The notes: generated from the letters alone by a model not told the origin. A stretch of 64,000 bases of DNA from Allorhizobium borbori (GCF_014196535.1 NZ_JACIDU010000008.1:1-64000); one strand, 5' to 3'. Positions 18,399-27,041 are shown, counted from the first letter of the stretch. Numbers and translations are program-made.

Positions 18399-19910
18399 AT
18401 GGCTTTCACCCCCCATGGCAAGCATCTGGTCGCCGGTGAATGGATCGGGACGGACAATACCTTTCAGAGTGAGCCCGCCCATGGCGAGGCGCACGCCTTT
18501 TCCGTGGGCACCGTCGATCTCGTAAACAAGGCAGCGGAAGCCGCCGAGGAGGCCTTCTGGTCCTTCGGCTACTCCACCCGCGAAGAGCGCGCCGCCTTCC
18601 TCGACACCATTGCCGATGAAATCGAGGCGCGCGCCGAGGCGATCACCGCCATCGGCACCTCCGAGACGGGCCTGCCCGCTGCCCGCCTCGAAGGCGAACG
18701 TGGCCGCACCACCGGCCAGCTTCGCCTTTTCGCCAGCCACATCCGCAAGGGCGAATATCTCGACCGCCGCCACGACGAGGCCCTGCCGAACCGCAAACCG
18801 CTGCCGCGCCCGGACATTCGCCTGATGCAGCGCCCCATAGGCCCAGTCGCCGTCTTCGGCGCATCGAATTTCCCGCTGGCCTTCTCAACCGCCGGCGGCG
18901 ATACGGCTTCCGCACTCGCGGCCGGCTGCCCGGTTGTCGTCAAGGGCCATTCCGCCCATCCCGGTACCGGTGAAATCATTGCAGAAGCGGTGCATGCGGC
19001 GATCGGCAAGCACAAGCTGCACCCCGGCGTCTTCTCGCTCATCCAGGGCGGGCGGCGCGATGTCGGCACGGCACTCGTCACCCATCCGCTGATCAAGGCC
19101 GTTGGTTTCACCGGTTCGCTGGCCGGCGGACGCGCACTGTTCGATCTCTGCGTCTCGCGTCCCGAACCGATCCCCTTCTTTGGCGAACTCGGTTCCGTGA
19201 ACCCGATGTTCCTCCTTCCGGAAGCGGTAAAGGCCCGCGGCGAGGCCATCGCCAAGGGCTGGGCCGGCTCACTCACCATGGGAGCGGGCCAGTTCTGCAC
19301 CAATCCGGGCATCGCCGTCATTCTTTCGAACCAGGCCGATGCCTTTGCAGAGACCGCCCGCGCCGCGCTTTCCGAGGTCGGTCCGCAGGTCATGCTGACG
19401 GATGGAATTGCCAAGGCCTATCGCGACGGGCGCGACCGTGTTGCAGCCGGGGCCGGCGTCAGGGAAATTCTGACCTCCACCTGCAACCTGCGCAACGCCA
19501 CGCCCTATCTTTTCCGTGTCACCGCGAAGGACTGGCTGGCCAACCACGCACTTTCGGAAGAGGTGTTCGGCCCGCTCGGCCTTATCGTCACGGTCGAGAG
19601 CACCGAAGAGATGGTCGCCGTCGCGAAAAGCTTCGAAGGCCAGTTGACGGCAACGCTGCATCTCGATGATGCCGATGTCGGTCTTGGCCGCAAGCTTCTG
19701 CCGGTTCTTGAGCGCAAGGCAGGCCGCGTTCTCGCCAACGGCTTCCCGACCGGTGTCGAGGTCTGTGACGCAATGGTGCATGGCGGCCCCTACCCCGCCT
19801 CAACCAATTTTGGCGCAACCTCGGTCGGCACCATGGCCATTCGCCGCTTCCTGCGGCCCGTATCCTACCAGAACATTCCCGAGGGCGTTCTTCCCGAAGA
19901 CCTCGCCTGA
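18399..19910 (+). CDS. Aldehyde dehydrogenase (2-oxoglutarate-semialdehyde/2,5-dioxovalerate type)
   Basis: 503 residues. The NAD(P) site is in 'GPVAVFGASNFPLAFSTAGGDTASALAAGCPVVVKGH' (key 'FGASNFPLAFSTAGGDT'). The general-base Glu is in 'FFGELGSVNP' and the nucleophile Cys in 'GAGQFCTNPG'. The 'FGELGSVNP' plus 'SNFPLAFS' combination marks the ketoglutaric-semialdehyde dehydrogenase branch, which makes 2-oxoglutarate at the end of non-phosphorylative pentonate or hexarate pathways. It completes a route with the IlvD-type and FAH-type dehydratases in this cluster. A strong terminator follows. Confidence 0.88.
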   Translation: MAFTPHGKHLVAGEWIGTDNTFQSEPAHGEAHAFSVGTVDLVNKAAEAAEEAFWSFGYSTREERAAFLDTIADEIEARAEAITAIGTSETGLPAARLEGERGRTTGQLRLFASHIRKGEYLDRRHDEALPNRKPLPRPDIRLMQRPIGPVAVFGASNFPLAFSTAGGDTASALAAGCPVVVKGHSAHPGTGEIIAEAVHAAIGKHKLHPGVFSLIQGGRRDVGTALVTHPLIKAVGFTGSLAGGRALFDLCVSRPEPIPFFGELGSVNPMFLLPEAVKARGEAIAKGWAGSLTMGAGQFCTNPGIAVILSNQADAFAETARAALSEVGPQVMLTDGIAKAYRDGRDRVAAGAGVREILTSTCNLRNATPYLFRVTAKDWLANHALSEEVFGPLGLIVTVESTEEMVAVAKSFEGQLTATLHLDDADVGLGRKLLPVLERKAGRVLANGFPTGVEVCDAMVHGGPYPASTNFGATSVGTMAIRRFLRPVSYQNIPEGVLPEDLA

Positions 19911-19920
19911 CAATCGAAAA

Positions 19921-19945
19921 GGCCGCCCACCGGGCGGCCTTTTTT
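19921..19945. terminator. Bidirectional rho-independent terminator
   Basis: GGCCGCCC pairs perfectly with GGGCGGCC around a 3-nt loop, followed by six T and preceded by four A. It is placed 10 nt after the ALDH stop and 25 nt from the convergent aldolase end, so it serves both strands. Confidence 0.9.
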
Positions 19946-19969
19946 GTTGGGCGCTGGAGTAGCGACGGA

Positions 19970-20776
19970 TCAATAGACCTTGTCGCCCACCGGGCCTTCC
20001 ACCGGCTTGGCGGCATGGAACGCAGCAAGCTGCTTCTCGCAGGCGGAGGCGAGCAGCATGACATCGATGCCGATGGCGATGAACTGGGCGCCCTGCTGTT
20101 CGTAGCGCTTGGCAAGCGCGGCATCGCCGGTCAGGATGCCGGGCGCCTTGCCATGCGCGCGGATGCGGGTGAAGGCATCGGCAATCGCCGCCTGCACCGG
20201 CTCGGAGCCCGAACGGCCGAGATAGCCCATATCAGCCGCGAGATCGGCGGGACCGATGAAGATACCGTCGATACCGTCGAGCGCCGCGATTTCATCAAGT
20301 GCGGCCAGCCCGGCGCGACTTTCCACCTGCACCAGAAGGCAGATTTCCTCATTGGCGGTTTCGAGGTAATCGGGAATACGGCTGTAATCGGAAGCGCGCG
20401 CCATGGCGGCCCCCACGCCGCGCACGCCATGCGGCGGATAGCGCGTGGCCTTTACCAGCGCTTCGGCCTGCTCCCGGCTTTCGACCATCGGAATGAGCAA
20501 GGTCTGGAAGCCGACATCAAGCAGCTTCTTGATGATCCAGGTTTCGCCGATGGGCGGGCGAACAATGGGGTGGCTCTTCGAGTGCATGGCCGCCTGATAC
20601 TGCTCGGAAAGCATGGGAATGTCGCTCGGCGCGTGTTCCCCGTCGATCAACAGCCAGTCGTAACCCGTACCGGCGCAGATCTCCACTGCATAACCGGTGG
20701 TCAGCCCCTGCCAGAGGCCGATCTGCACCCGCCCCTCCTTCAGCGCCTGCTTGAACGTGTTCTTCGGGGCGGGCAT
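19970..20776 (-). CDS. HpcH/HpaI-family aldolase
   Basis: 268 residues, class II (metal-dependent) pyruvate aldolase fold. The active-site residues are visible: His in 'LLIDGEHAPSD', the metal-ligand Glu in 'VQVESRAGL' and Asp in 'FIGPADLAADMG', with 'HGVRGVG' also conserved. HpaI/GarL relatives cleave 4-hydroxy-2-keto acids to pyruvate and an aldehyde. In this island it would split a 2-keto-3-deoxy acid, an alternative to the FAH-ALDH branch. It is transcribed alone from a promoter with a GntR-type palindrome at 20795. Confidence 0.88.
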   Translation of the reverse strand: MPAPKNTFKQALKEGRVQIGLWQGLTTGYAVEICAGTGYDWLLIDGEHAPSDIPMLSEQYQAAMHSKSHPIVRPPIGETWIIKKLLDVGFQTLLIPMVESREQAEALVKATRYPPHGVRGVGAAMARASDYSRIPDYLETANEEICLLVQVESRAGLAALDEIAALDGIDGIFIGPADLAADMGYLGRSGSEPVQAAIADAFTRIRAHGKAPGILTGDAALAKRYEQQGAQFIAIGIDVMLLASACEKQLAAFHAAKPVEGPVGDKVY

Positions 20777-20794
20777 GTGTCTCTCCTTCTCGAG

Positions 20795-20804
20795 TGTCAG
20801 ACAA
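20795..20804. promoter_or_regulatory. Putative GntR operator upstream of HpaI-type aldolase
   Basis: TGTCAGACAA contains the perfect palindrome TGTC-A-GACA, 19 nt upstream of the aldolase start on the minus strand. It shares the core with the dyads at 12147, 14630 and 25224. A site this close to the start codon could act as a repressor roadblock. Confidence 0.45.
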
Positions 20805-20877
20805 CCTGATGGCCATTCTAGGCTGAACGACCATCAGGCGAAAAGCCGGTTTCGGGCGAATCCGTCCGTTTCTGAGA

Positions 20878-21996
20878 TTATCCCAAACTCTTGCCGTAGC
20901 GGGCGAAACTTTCAGGCAGCGGCGTCGTGCTGGCGCCCGGCTGTTGCGGCCTGAGGAACACGCCGTCCATAACGTTGGAGGGCTCGTGGAAGTGGTCTTT
21001 GATCCACGGAATATATTCCAGAATGGTCGAGGCCGGGTGCCAGTAGCTCAGATGCACATGCACCTGGCTCATTTCACCGGCATGGGGCACCACAGGCAGA
21101 CGGTGCGCCAGCGCCAGATCGGCCACCTGAATATATTCGGTAATGCCGGCCAGACGCGTCACGTCCGGCTGCACATAATGCACCGCGCCGGCGGCGATGA
21201 AGGCCCGGAACGCATCGACGGTGTAAAGCTGCTCGCCTAGCGCGACGGGGATCGCAGTGTTGCGGGCAAGGGCTGCGTGGCTGGCAATGTCGTCATACCA
21301 CATCGGCTCCTCGAACCAGTAGATATTGAGGTCGCGGGCCTTTTCGCAGAAGCGCTGGCACGTCGGCAGGTCCCATTTTCCGTTTGCGTCGATGGCGATG
21401 CGCACAGCACCGCCGAGCCGCTGGCGAACGGCGGCAAGACGGTCAATGTCGACATTCGGATCGTCATGGCCGACCTTGATCTTTATGCGGGTGAACCCGT
21501 CTTCTTCAACTGCCCGCGCTGCCCCCGCGAGAAGCGCGTCCTTCGAAAAGGACAACCAGCCAATGTCGGTATTATAGGCTTCGAGCCCTTCGGTCCGCGC
21601 GCCGCCCAGAAGGCTCCAGAGTGGTTGCCCCGCCTTCTTGGCTTTCAAATCCCACAGCGCCACATCCACCGCCGCAAGCGCCAGATGCGTGATGCCGGCG
21701 CGACCTACCCATTGCAGCGAGGGGTAACGGGCAAGCCTGGTCCAGAGCCGCTGATGGTCGTTGGCGTCCTCACCGATCAGAAGCGGGGCATAGCAATCGC
21801 GAATGCAGGCGGTAATGAGCCGGTCGGATGGCAGATGCGCATGGGTGCCCGTGAAGCCGTACCCCTCCAGCCCCTCGGCGGTGGTGATCTTGGTGCCGAC
21901 GACACCCCAGTGGGTGATCGAGTGGGTGGAATCCGAAATGGAATCCGACGTCAGCGGCAAGTGCAGAATGAACGGTTCAACGGATGTGATCTTCAT
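20878..21996 (-). CDS. Mandelate racemase/muconate lactonizing enzyme family dehydratase (second paralogue)
   Basis: 372 residues. Unlike the paralogue at 185, it keeps the classical 'RIKIKVG' KxK base motif. The metal ligands follow as Asp in 'AIDANGKWD', Glu in 'YWFEEPM' and Glu in 'VALGEQLY', and the catalytic His is in '[10 protein letters not shown]'. This set marks the mandelate-racemase subgroup of acid-sugar dehydratases. '[10 protein letters not shown]' near residue 50 lies in the substrate-capping loop. Likely dehydrates an aldonate or aldarate to a 2-keto-3-deoxy acid. Divergent from a GntR gene, with a matching operator between them. Substrate unknown. Confidence 0.86.
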   Translation of the reverse strand: MKITSVEPFILHLPLTSDSISDSTHSITHWGVVGTKITTAEGLEGYGFTGTHAHLPSDRLITACIRDCYAPLLIGEDANDHQRLWTRLARYPSLQWVGRAGITHLALAAVDVALWDLKAKKAGQPLWSLLGGARTEGLEAYNTDIGWLSFSKDALLAGAARAVEEDGFTRIKIKVGHDDPNVDIDRLAAVRQRLGGAVRIAIDANGKWDLPTCQRFCEKARDLNIYWFEEPMWYDDIASHAALARNTAIPVALGEQLYTVDAFRAFIAAGAVHYVQPDVTRLAGITEYIQVADLALAHRLPVVPHAGEMSQVHVHLSYWHPASTILEYIPWIKDHFHEPSNVMDGVFLRPQQPGASTTPLPESFARYGKSLG

Positions 21997-22045
21997 GGTG
22001 GGGCTCCTCCTCCCGGCTGGTCACGTCGGCAGCAAACGGAACAAG

Positions 22046-22056
22046 TTGTCCGACAA
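22046..22056. promoter_or_regulatory. Putative GntR operator between enolase-superfamily gene and gntR
   Basis: TTGTC-C-GACAA is a perfect palindrome that fits TNGTNNNACNA exactly. It lies 50 nt upstream of the dehydratase start. An AT-only hairpin-like tract (A and T runs, 22094-22123) follows toward the GntR gene and is probably part of the promoter. Confidence 0.5.
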
Positions 22057-22163
22057 GCCGACGTCTTCCCTTTTCGTAACGCTAAACGCACCTCAAATAA
22101 AATAAAAAATTTTTTATTTTTTTGTCGCTTGCCATGATCCGATGGTTGAGTGATCTTTTCCTC

Positions 22164-22829
22164 ATGAGCATGATCAAGACGACTCTTGCCGAGCAGGCCT
22201 ATCAGGAGCTTCGCGCCCGCATCATCGGCGGGAAACTGGCCGGGGGCACGCGGCTTTTACCCAATGAACTCGCCGCCGATCTCGGCATCAGCCCGACGCC
22301 GGTGAAGGAAGCCTGTCTGCGGTTGGAGGCGGACGGGCTGGTGGTGGCGACCGCCCGGCGCAGCATGGCTGTGCGGAGCTTTACCGAAGCGGATGTGGAA
22401 GCGCTTTACGCCGCCCGCATCCTGATCGAGAAAGGCGCGCTCGAAGCGGCATTCGAGGCCGGCCATGTGGATGCCGCCCTGAAAGCCCGGCTGGCGGAAA
22501 GCCTGGAGGGGCACCGGGCCTATGCCGACGGCACATCGCTGGATGATCTCGCCCGGGCACTAAGCTATGACCGCGCCTTTCACAGCGCACTGGTGGAAGC
22601 CTCGGGCATCGCGCTCATCATCGAGACCCATGCCCGCATTCTGGGCCAGACGCATACGCTTTTCGTCTCGGTTCCCGGCGAATATGACCGGTCGGTGAGC
22701 GAACATCGCGCCATTCTCTGCGCGATCGAAGCCGACGACCAAGGGCAGGCGGTCGCGGCTCTTCTGGCTCACCTGAAACGCAGCCGGGAAAACACGCTGC
22801 GGCAGGTGCGCCTGATGGCACCGGCTTGA
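22164..22829 (+). CDS. GntR-family (FCD subgroup) regulator
   Basis: 221 residues. Winged helix at about 5-70 with 'LLPNELAADLGISPTPVKEACLRLEADGLV' (core 'ADLGISPTPVKEACLRLE'). The FCD domain follows, with ligand residues in 'YDRAFHSALVEASG' and 'SEHRAILCAI'. I use ATG 22164; an in-frame TTG at 22122 and ATG 22170 are alternatives, none with a clear ribosome site. Divergent from the enolase-superfamily dehydratase, its most likely target, and convergent (adjacent stop codons) with the next GntR gene. Confidence 0.85.
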   Translation: MSMIKTTLAEQAYQELRARIIGGKLAGGTRLLPNELAADLGISPTPVKEACLRLEADGLVVATARRSMAVRSFTEADVEALYAARILIEKGALEAAFEAGHVDAALKARLAESLEGHRAYADGTSLDDLARALSYDRAFHSALVEASGIALIIETHARILGQTHTLFVSVPGEYDRSVSEHRAILCAIEADDQGQAVAALLAHLKRSRENTLRQVRLMAPA

Positions 22830-23816
22830 TCAGACCGGCTCGAGCCGCTCCAGATAGGGCAGTTCATCGGGCTCGATAACCTGCGCCACCGCCTGAATGC
22901 GCAGCATGGCGCGCTGGCGGGAAATCTTCAGGTGATGAACAAGCGCAGCCTGCGCGCCCGGCACATCGCCCGCCTGAAGCCGCGCCACGATCTCCAGATG
23001 TTCCGGCAGGAACGGTTCGGTATCGAACAGTTCGCTGGTCCAGCGATAGAGGAAATGGTGGGCGACCAGCAACGCCTGCGGCAGGCTGATGGCGCGCATC
23101 AGCGCGTCATTGCCGCAATGGCCGAGCAGTTCCACATGCAGTTCCTGCTCAAGCGCGTCGAGCGCCTCGCCATCGGCGTCGACCGCCGCAAGGGCGGCTT
23201 CGATATGGGCGCGCATTCGGGCAAGCAGCCCCTCCGGCAGATTGGTGGCCGCCTTTTCCAGCGCCAGCGGCTCCAGCACCCAGCGCAGCTCGTAAAGCTC
23301 TTCAATATGCTTTGGTGTCAGCGCCGGCGCGTACCAGCGCCCCTTGTCATCCTTCTGTACGATGCCGCGCTGCTGTAACCGCGCCACCACGTCCCGCGCC
23401 ACGGTGCGGCTTACACCGTAATGCCTGGCAAGCACCGCTTCATTGATTCGCCAACTGGCCAGCGATGTGCGCGAGACGATCTCGATTTCGATGTCGGGAT
23501 AAATGAGTTCCCAACTCGGCAGGAAGTGAATTTTAGGATCGTCCGGTTCGGCCGGAGCGACCGGCACCATCATCGGCGCATCGGCCAAGGCCACCACGTC
23601 GTAACCGCGCGATTCCGCCTTGCGCACATGGCCCAGACGCTCCAGTTCCGTCAGCGCCTGACGTGCGGGGGCGCGGCTGATGCCGAAGCGCTCCGCCACC
23701 GCCGTTTCAGTCAACCGCGTGCCGGCGCTGAGCAGGCCGGCTGCAATATCGGCTACCAGCGCCTCGCAGGCCCGCCGGTAAAGCTTCGGCGCAATGGCTG
23801 TGACCTGGCTGCACAT
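22830..23816 (-). CDS. GntR-type regulator with two winged-helix domains and an FCD domain
   Basis: 328 residues, about 100 longer than an ordinary FadR-group protein. There are two winged helices: residues about 10-75 ('TETAVAERFGISRAPARQALTEL') and about 115-175 ('NEAVLARHYGVSRTVARDVVARLQQRG'; core 'RHYGVSRTVARDVVARL'). An FCD ligand domain follows from about 180 to 315 ('ELYELRWVLEPLALEKAA'; ending 'HLKISRQRAMLRI'). The doubled DNA-binding region implies recognition of an extended or asymmetric operator by one dimer. Start chosen at ATG 23816 behind AAGGAAGG; the frame is open upstream. Divergent from an Ldh-type dehydrogenase gene. Confidence 0.82.
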   Translation of the reverse strand: MCSQVTAIAPKLYRRACEALVADIAAGLLSAGTRLTETAVAERFGISRAPARQALTELERLGHVRKAESRGYDVVALADAPMMVPVAPAEPDDPKIHFLPSWELIYPDIEIEIVSRTSLASWRINEAVLARHYGVSRTVARDVVARLQQRGIVQKDDKGRWYAPALTPKHIEELYELRWVLEPLALEKAATNLPEGLLARMRAHIEAALAAVDADGEALDALEQELHVELLGHCGNDALMRAISLPQALLVAHHFLYRWTSELFDTEPFLPEHLEIVARLQAGDVPGAQAALVHHLKISRQRAMLRIQAVAQVIEPDELPYLERLEPV

Positions 23817-23941
23817 TCGGCGGCAAACCTTCCTTGAACCGGTGTTTCGCACGGAGAATGGGACACGAAGCCTCATCCCGCAACCGCGACCATGGACGAT
23901 CCACAGATCCGGGGGTTGCGCATCATAACACAAACGTCTAG

Positions 23942-23956
23942 TGTATGCACAATACA
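23942..23956. promoter_or_regulatory. Dyad TGTAT-N5-ATACA in divergent gntR/ldh promoter
   Basis: A perfect 5-bp inverted repeat with a 5-nt centre, 34 nt upstream of the dehydrogenase ATG and 126 nt upstream of the double-headed GntR gene. It is a candidate operator for that regulator; binding is inferred. Confidence 0.4.
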
Positions 23957-23989
23957 TTTTACGTGATGGCGTTGGGAGGCGCTTGCACG

Positions 23990-25057
23990 ATGTCGCAGAC
24001 CAAATCGCAGATGAGCGTCCCGCTTGCTGCGCTTGATGAGTTTTGCCGCCGGGTAATCAGCGCGTGCGGGGCGAATGAGGCCACAGCCGATGCCGCGACG
24101 CGGGCGATGATGCACGGCACCCGCCACGGCGTGGACAGCCACGGCATTCGCCTTCTGCCCCACTACATTCAGGCGCTGGAGGGCGGGCGGCTGAACAAGG
24201 CGCCACAGCTTCGAACAGTCACCAACTTCGGCGCGGTGGAAACGCTGGATGCCGACAATGCGCAGGGCGCACTCGCTGCCTATACCGGCATGCAGCGCGC
24301 GATTGCGCTGGCCAGCGCGTTCGGCATCGGCGCGGTTGCCATCCGCAACACTTCGCATTTCGGTCCTGCCGGTGCCTTCTCCATCGAAGCGGCACGGCAG
24401 GGCCTGATCGGCTTCACCTTCTGCAACTCGGACAGTTTCGTGCGACTGCATGACGGCGCGGAAAAGTTCCACGGCACCAACCCCATTGCGGTAGCAGCGC
24501 CCTCATCCGGCGAAAACCCATGGCTGCTCGACATGGCAACCAGCGCCGTGCCCTTCAACCGCGTTCTGCTCTATCGAAGCCTCGGCAAGCATCTGCCTGC
24601 CGCCGTCGCCTCGGATGCACGGGGCTTCGATACGCAAGATGCGAGTAACGCCCAAATGCTGGCGCCACTTGGCGGCGAATTCGGCTTCAAGGGAGCCGCC
24701 CTGGCCGGTGTCGCGGAAATTCTCAGCGCCATCTTGACCGGAATGAAGCTGTCCTTCGACATCGCGCCGATGCAAGGCCCCGATTTCTCCGCACCAAGGG
24801 GCATGGGGGCCTTCGTGCTGGCCATCAAACCCGATGCATTCATCGATCGCGATACCTTTGACCGGGGCATGGCGCGCTATCTGGAGACACTGCGTGCCTC
24901 ACAACCAAGGGAAAGCTGCCGGGTGATGGCACCCGGCGACCGCGAATGGGCGGTGGCAGCACTCCGCGACAAGCTGGGCGTGACCGTTGATCCGGTCACG
25001 CTCGTTGCCTTCGAAAGACTGGCGCGGCGCTACGCCGTACCCATGCCCAGCCCTTAA
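23990..25057 (+). CDS. Ldh-family (type 2 malate/L-lactate/ureidoglycolate) NAD(P)-dependent dehydrogenase
   Basis: 355 residues. The family markers are 'HGVDSHGIRLLPHYIQAL' near residue 50 (core 'DSHGIRLLPHY') with the catalytic His, 'AIRNTSHFGPAGAFS' and 'NPIAVAAPS' for cofactor binding, and 'LDMATSAVPFN'. The family includes YlbA-, ComC- and DpkA-like 2-hydroxy or imino acid dehydrogenases. I prefer ATG 23990 (GGGAGG 10 nt upstream) to the upstream in-frame ATGs. It is controlled, by position, by the divergent double-headed GntR protein, and probably oxidises a 2-hydroxy acid of the same sugar-acid catabolism. Confidence 0.85.
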   Translation: MSQTKSQMSVPLAALDEFCRRVISACGANEATADAATRAMMHGTRHGVDSHGIRLLPHYIQALEGGRLNKAPQLRTVTNFGAVETLDADNAQGALAAYTGMQRAIALASAFGIGAVAIRNTSHFGPAGAFSIEAARQGLIGFTFCNSDSFVRLHDGAEKFHGTNPIAVAAPSSGENPWLLDMATSAVPFNRVLLYRSLGKHLPAAVASDARGFDTQDASNAQMLAPLGGEFGFKGAALAGVAEILSAILTGMKLSFDIAPMQGPDFSAPRGMGAFVLAIKPDAFIDRDTFDRGMARYLETLRASQPRESCRVMAPGDREWAVAALRDKLGVTVDPVTLVAFERLARRYAVPMPSP

Positions 25058-25219
25058 AACAACCGGCGGACACCGAACAGGGAGGAGAGAAGCCGCACCG
25101 TGGCGCAAAGCCGCGGCATGGATTTCTTTGCCTAATAAAATCAATTAATTCAGTGGCTTAATTCAATAATTCATTCATTTCGACGGTTGACTTTGGAGCG
25201 AAAGCGGTTTTACTGAGGA

Positions 25220-25244
25220 AAGTGGTCAGACAACATGACCACTT
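25220..25244. promoter_or_regulatory. Long dyad upstream of gntR and TRAP operon
   Basis: AAGTGGTCA and TGACCACTT form a perfect 9-bp inverted repeat around GACAACA, 35 nt before the regulator ATG. It includes GGTCAGACAAC, the element recurring in this window. The site is well placed for autoregulation. The preceding spacer from 25058 is AT-rich and holds no gene that I can see. Confidence 0.5.
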
Positions 25245-25279
25245 GCGCACCAGGGGAGTGGTTGCGCGGGAGGGACCCA

Positions 25280-25993
25280 ATGTTCGTGGCTTTGGAGCCG
25301 CGCCGCCTTTACCGGCAGGTCGCGGAACAGATTCGTATACTCATCGAAACGGGCGAACTGAAAGCGGGTGCGAAGCTGCCTGCGGAACGTGAGCTGTCGG
25401 AACGGTTCGGCGTATCCCGTCCGACCGTTCGGGAAGCGCTGATCGTTCTCGAGGTGGAAGGCTATCTGCAGATCCGCATGGGATCGGGCGTCTACATCAA
25501 CCGCAAACCGCAACCGATGACGGATGCAGTTCCGGTCGATGACAGCGATGGCCCGTTCGAAATTCTTGAGGCTCGCCTCCTCATCGAAAGCGGCATTGCC
25601 GAGGAAGCGGCCCGGCGGGCAACGCCTGCAAGCATCGCGCGGATCGATGACATCCTCGCGCGCATGGAAGCCGGACTTGAAAAGCCACAATTGGCTCTGA
25701 CCTGCGACAGGGCATTTCACACCGCAATTGCCGACATCATCGGGAACTCGGCGCTCAACCGCTTCACCGGCCTGATCTACGACAGGCGGATGACACCTTA
25801 TTTCGAAAAGCTCGCGAGCTACTTCGAAGGCCCGCACACCTGGCGGCTGGCGCTTGAGGAACACAAGGCCATTCGCGATGCCATCGCCGCCGGCAATCCA
25901 TCCGCCGCTCGCGAGGCGATGCGCCAGCACCTGACGCTGGCGCAAAAGAGATTCTCTGAAAGCTTCGGGGAGGAGCCGTCCAGAGAGGACTGA
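25280..25993 (+). CDS. GntR-family (FadR/FCD subgroup) regulator of the downstream TRAP operon
   Basis: 237 residues. Winged helix at about 5-75 with 'LPAERELSERFGVSRPTVREALIVLEVEGYLQIRMGSGVYI' (core 'RFGVSRPTVREALIVLE'). The FCD domain has Asp/His positions in 'CDRAFHTAIADIIGN' and 'LEEHKAIRDAI'. ATG 25280 is preceded by GGGAGGG. It precedes the dctPQM-idnD-uxuAB genes on the same strand by 65 nt. Relatives of this type next to uxuAB respond to fructuronate or mannonate-type ligands (ExuR/UxuR analogues); that ligand is inference. Confidence 0.88.
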   Translation: MFVALEPRRLYRQVAEQIRILIETGELKAGAKLPAERELSERFGVSRPTVREALIVLEVEGYLQIRMGSGVYINRKPQPMTDAVPVDDSDGPFEILEARLLIESGIAEEAARRATPASIARIDDILARMEAGLEKPQLALTCDRAFHTAIADIIGNSALNRFTGLIYDRRMTPYFEKLASYFEGPHTWRLALEEHKAIRDAIAAGNPSAAREAMRQHLTLAQKRFSESFGEEPSRED

Positions 25994-26029
25994 CCCCGCC
26001 GCGAGAGCGCGACGCGGGATTTGAAACGC

Positions 26030-26040
26030 TTATCTGACAT
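26030..26040 (+). promoter_or_regulatory. Half-conserved GntR-type element before second dctP
   Basis: TTATCTGACAT lies 18 nt upstream of the dctP ATG and shares TCTGACA with the dyad at 12147. One arm is poorly conserved, so the call is weak. Confidence 0.25.
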
Positions 26041-26058
26041 CAGTTTCGGGAGGAAAAA

Positions 26059-27033
26059 ATGACGATCAGATTGAAGACCTTGCTGGGTGCAGCCGCGGCC
26101 ATCGCCATGTCCAGCCTCGCAGCCCATGCGGAAACCGCACTGAAGTGGGCGCATGTCTACGAAACCTCGGAGCCCTTCCACACGGAATCCGTCTGGGCGG
26201 CGCAGGAGATCGCAAAGCGCACCGACGGCCGCTACAAGATCGACGTCTTCCCGGCCTCGCAGCTCGGCAAGGAAGCCGACCTGAACCAGGGCCTCAAGCT
26301 CGGCACCGTCGACATCATCATCTCCGGCTCGAGCTACGCCGCCCGGGACTACAAGCCGATCGGCGTCACCTACTATCCCTACATCTTCCGCGATGCGAGC
26401 CATCTGATCGCCTATACGAAGAGCGACATCTTCAAGCGCCTCGCCAAGGGCTATGAGGACAAGACCGGCAACCACATTGCCGCCGTCACCTATTACGGCA
26501 CGCGTCACACCACATCCAACAAGCCCATCGAAAAATGCGCCGATCTGAACGGCGTTAAGATGCGCGTGCCGGATGTGCCGGCCTATCTCGCCATGCCGCG
26601 CGCCTGCGGCGCCAACACCACGCCGATCGCCTTCGCCGAAGTCTATCTGGCGCTTCAGAACGGCACGGTGGATGCGCAGGAAAACCCGCTGACCACCATC
26701 GAGGCCAAGAAGTTCTACGAAGTGCAGAAGAACATCGTGCTCACCGGCCACATCGTCGACCACCTGAACACGCTGTTCTCGAAGAAGCTGTGGGACAGCC
26801 TGTCCGATGCCGACAAGAAGACCTTCAGCGAGGTCGCTCAGGAAGCTTCCGAACGGGCCTCCAAGAAGATCGAGGCGCGCGAGAAGGAACTCGTCGCCGA
26901 ATTCAAGACAAAGGGCATCAATGTCACCGAGGTCGACAAGACCGATTTCGAGAAGAACGTCCAGGAAAAGGTCAAGCTGGAGGACTTCGGCTACGTGAAG
27001 GCCGATTGGGAAGCCATCCGCGCCGTCAAGTGA
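26059..27033 (+). CDS. dctP: TRAP transporter substrate-binding protein (DctP family)
   Basis: 324 residues with a signal peptide of about 24 residues (MTIRLKTLLG...LAAHA). DctP-fold features include 'LNGVKMRVPDVPAYLAM' with the carboxylate-binding Arg and 'LALQNGTVDAQENPLTTI'. ATG behind GGGAGGAAAAA. It heads an operon with dctQ, dctM, idnD-like, uxuA and uxuB, so the imported ligand is probably a hexuronate or hexonate such as idonate, fructuronate or mannonate (context inference). Stem-loops between it and dctQ suggest higher expression of the binding protein than of the permease. Confidence 0.92.
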   Translation: MTIRLKTLLGAAAAIAMSSLAAHAETALKWAHVYETSEPFHTESVWAAQEIAKRTDGRYKIDVFPASQLGKEADLNQGLKLGTVDIIISGSSYAARDYKPIGVTYYPYIFRDASHLIAYTKSDIFKRLAKGYEDKTGNHIAAVTYYGTRHTTSNKPIEKCADLNGVKMRVPDVPAYLAMPRACGANTTPIAFAEVYLALQNGTVDAQENPLTTIEAKKFYEVQKNIVLTGHIVDHLNTLFSKKLWDSLSDADKKTFSEVAQEASERASKKIEAREKELVAEFKTKGINVTEVDKTDFEKNVQEKVKLEDFGYVKADWEAIRAVK

Positions 27034-27041
27034 TCCGCCAC

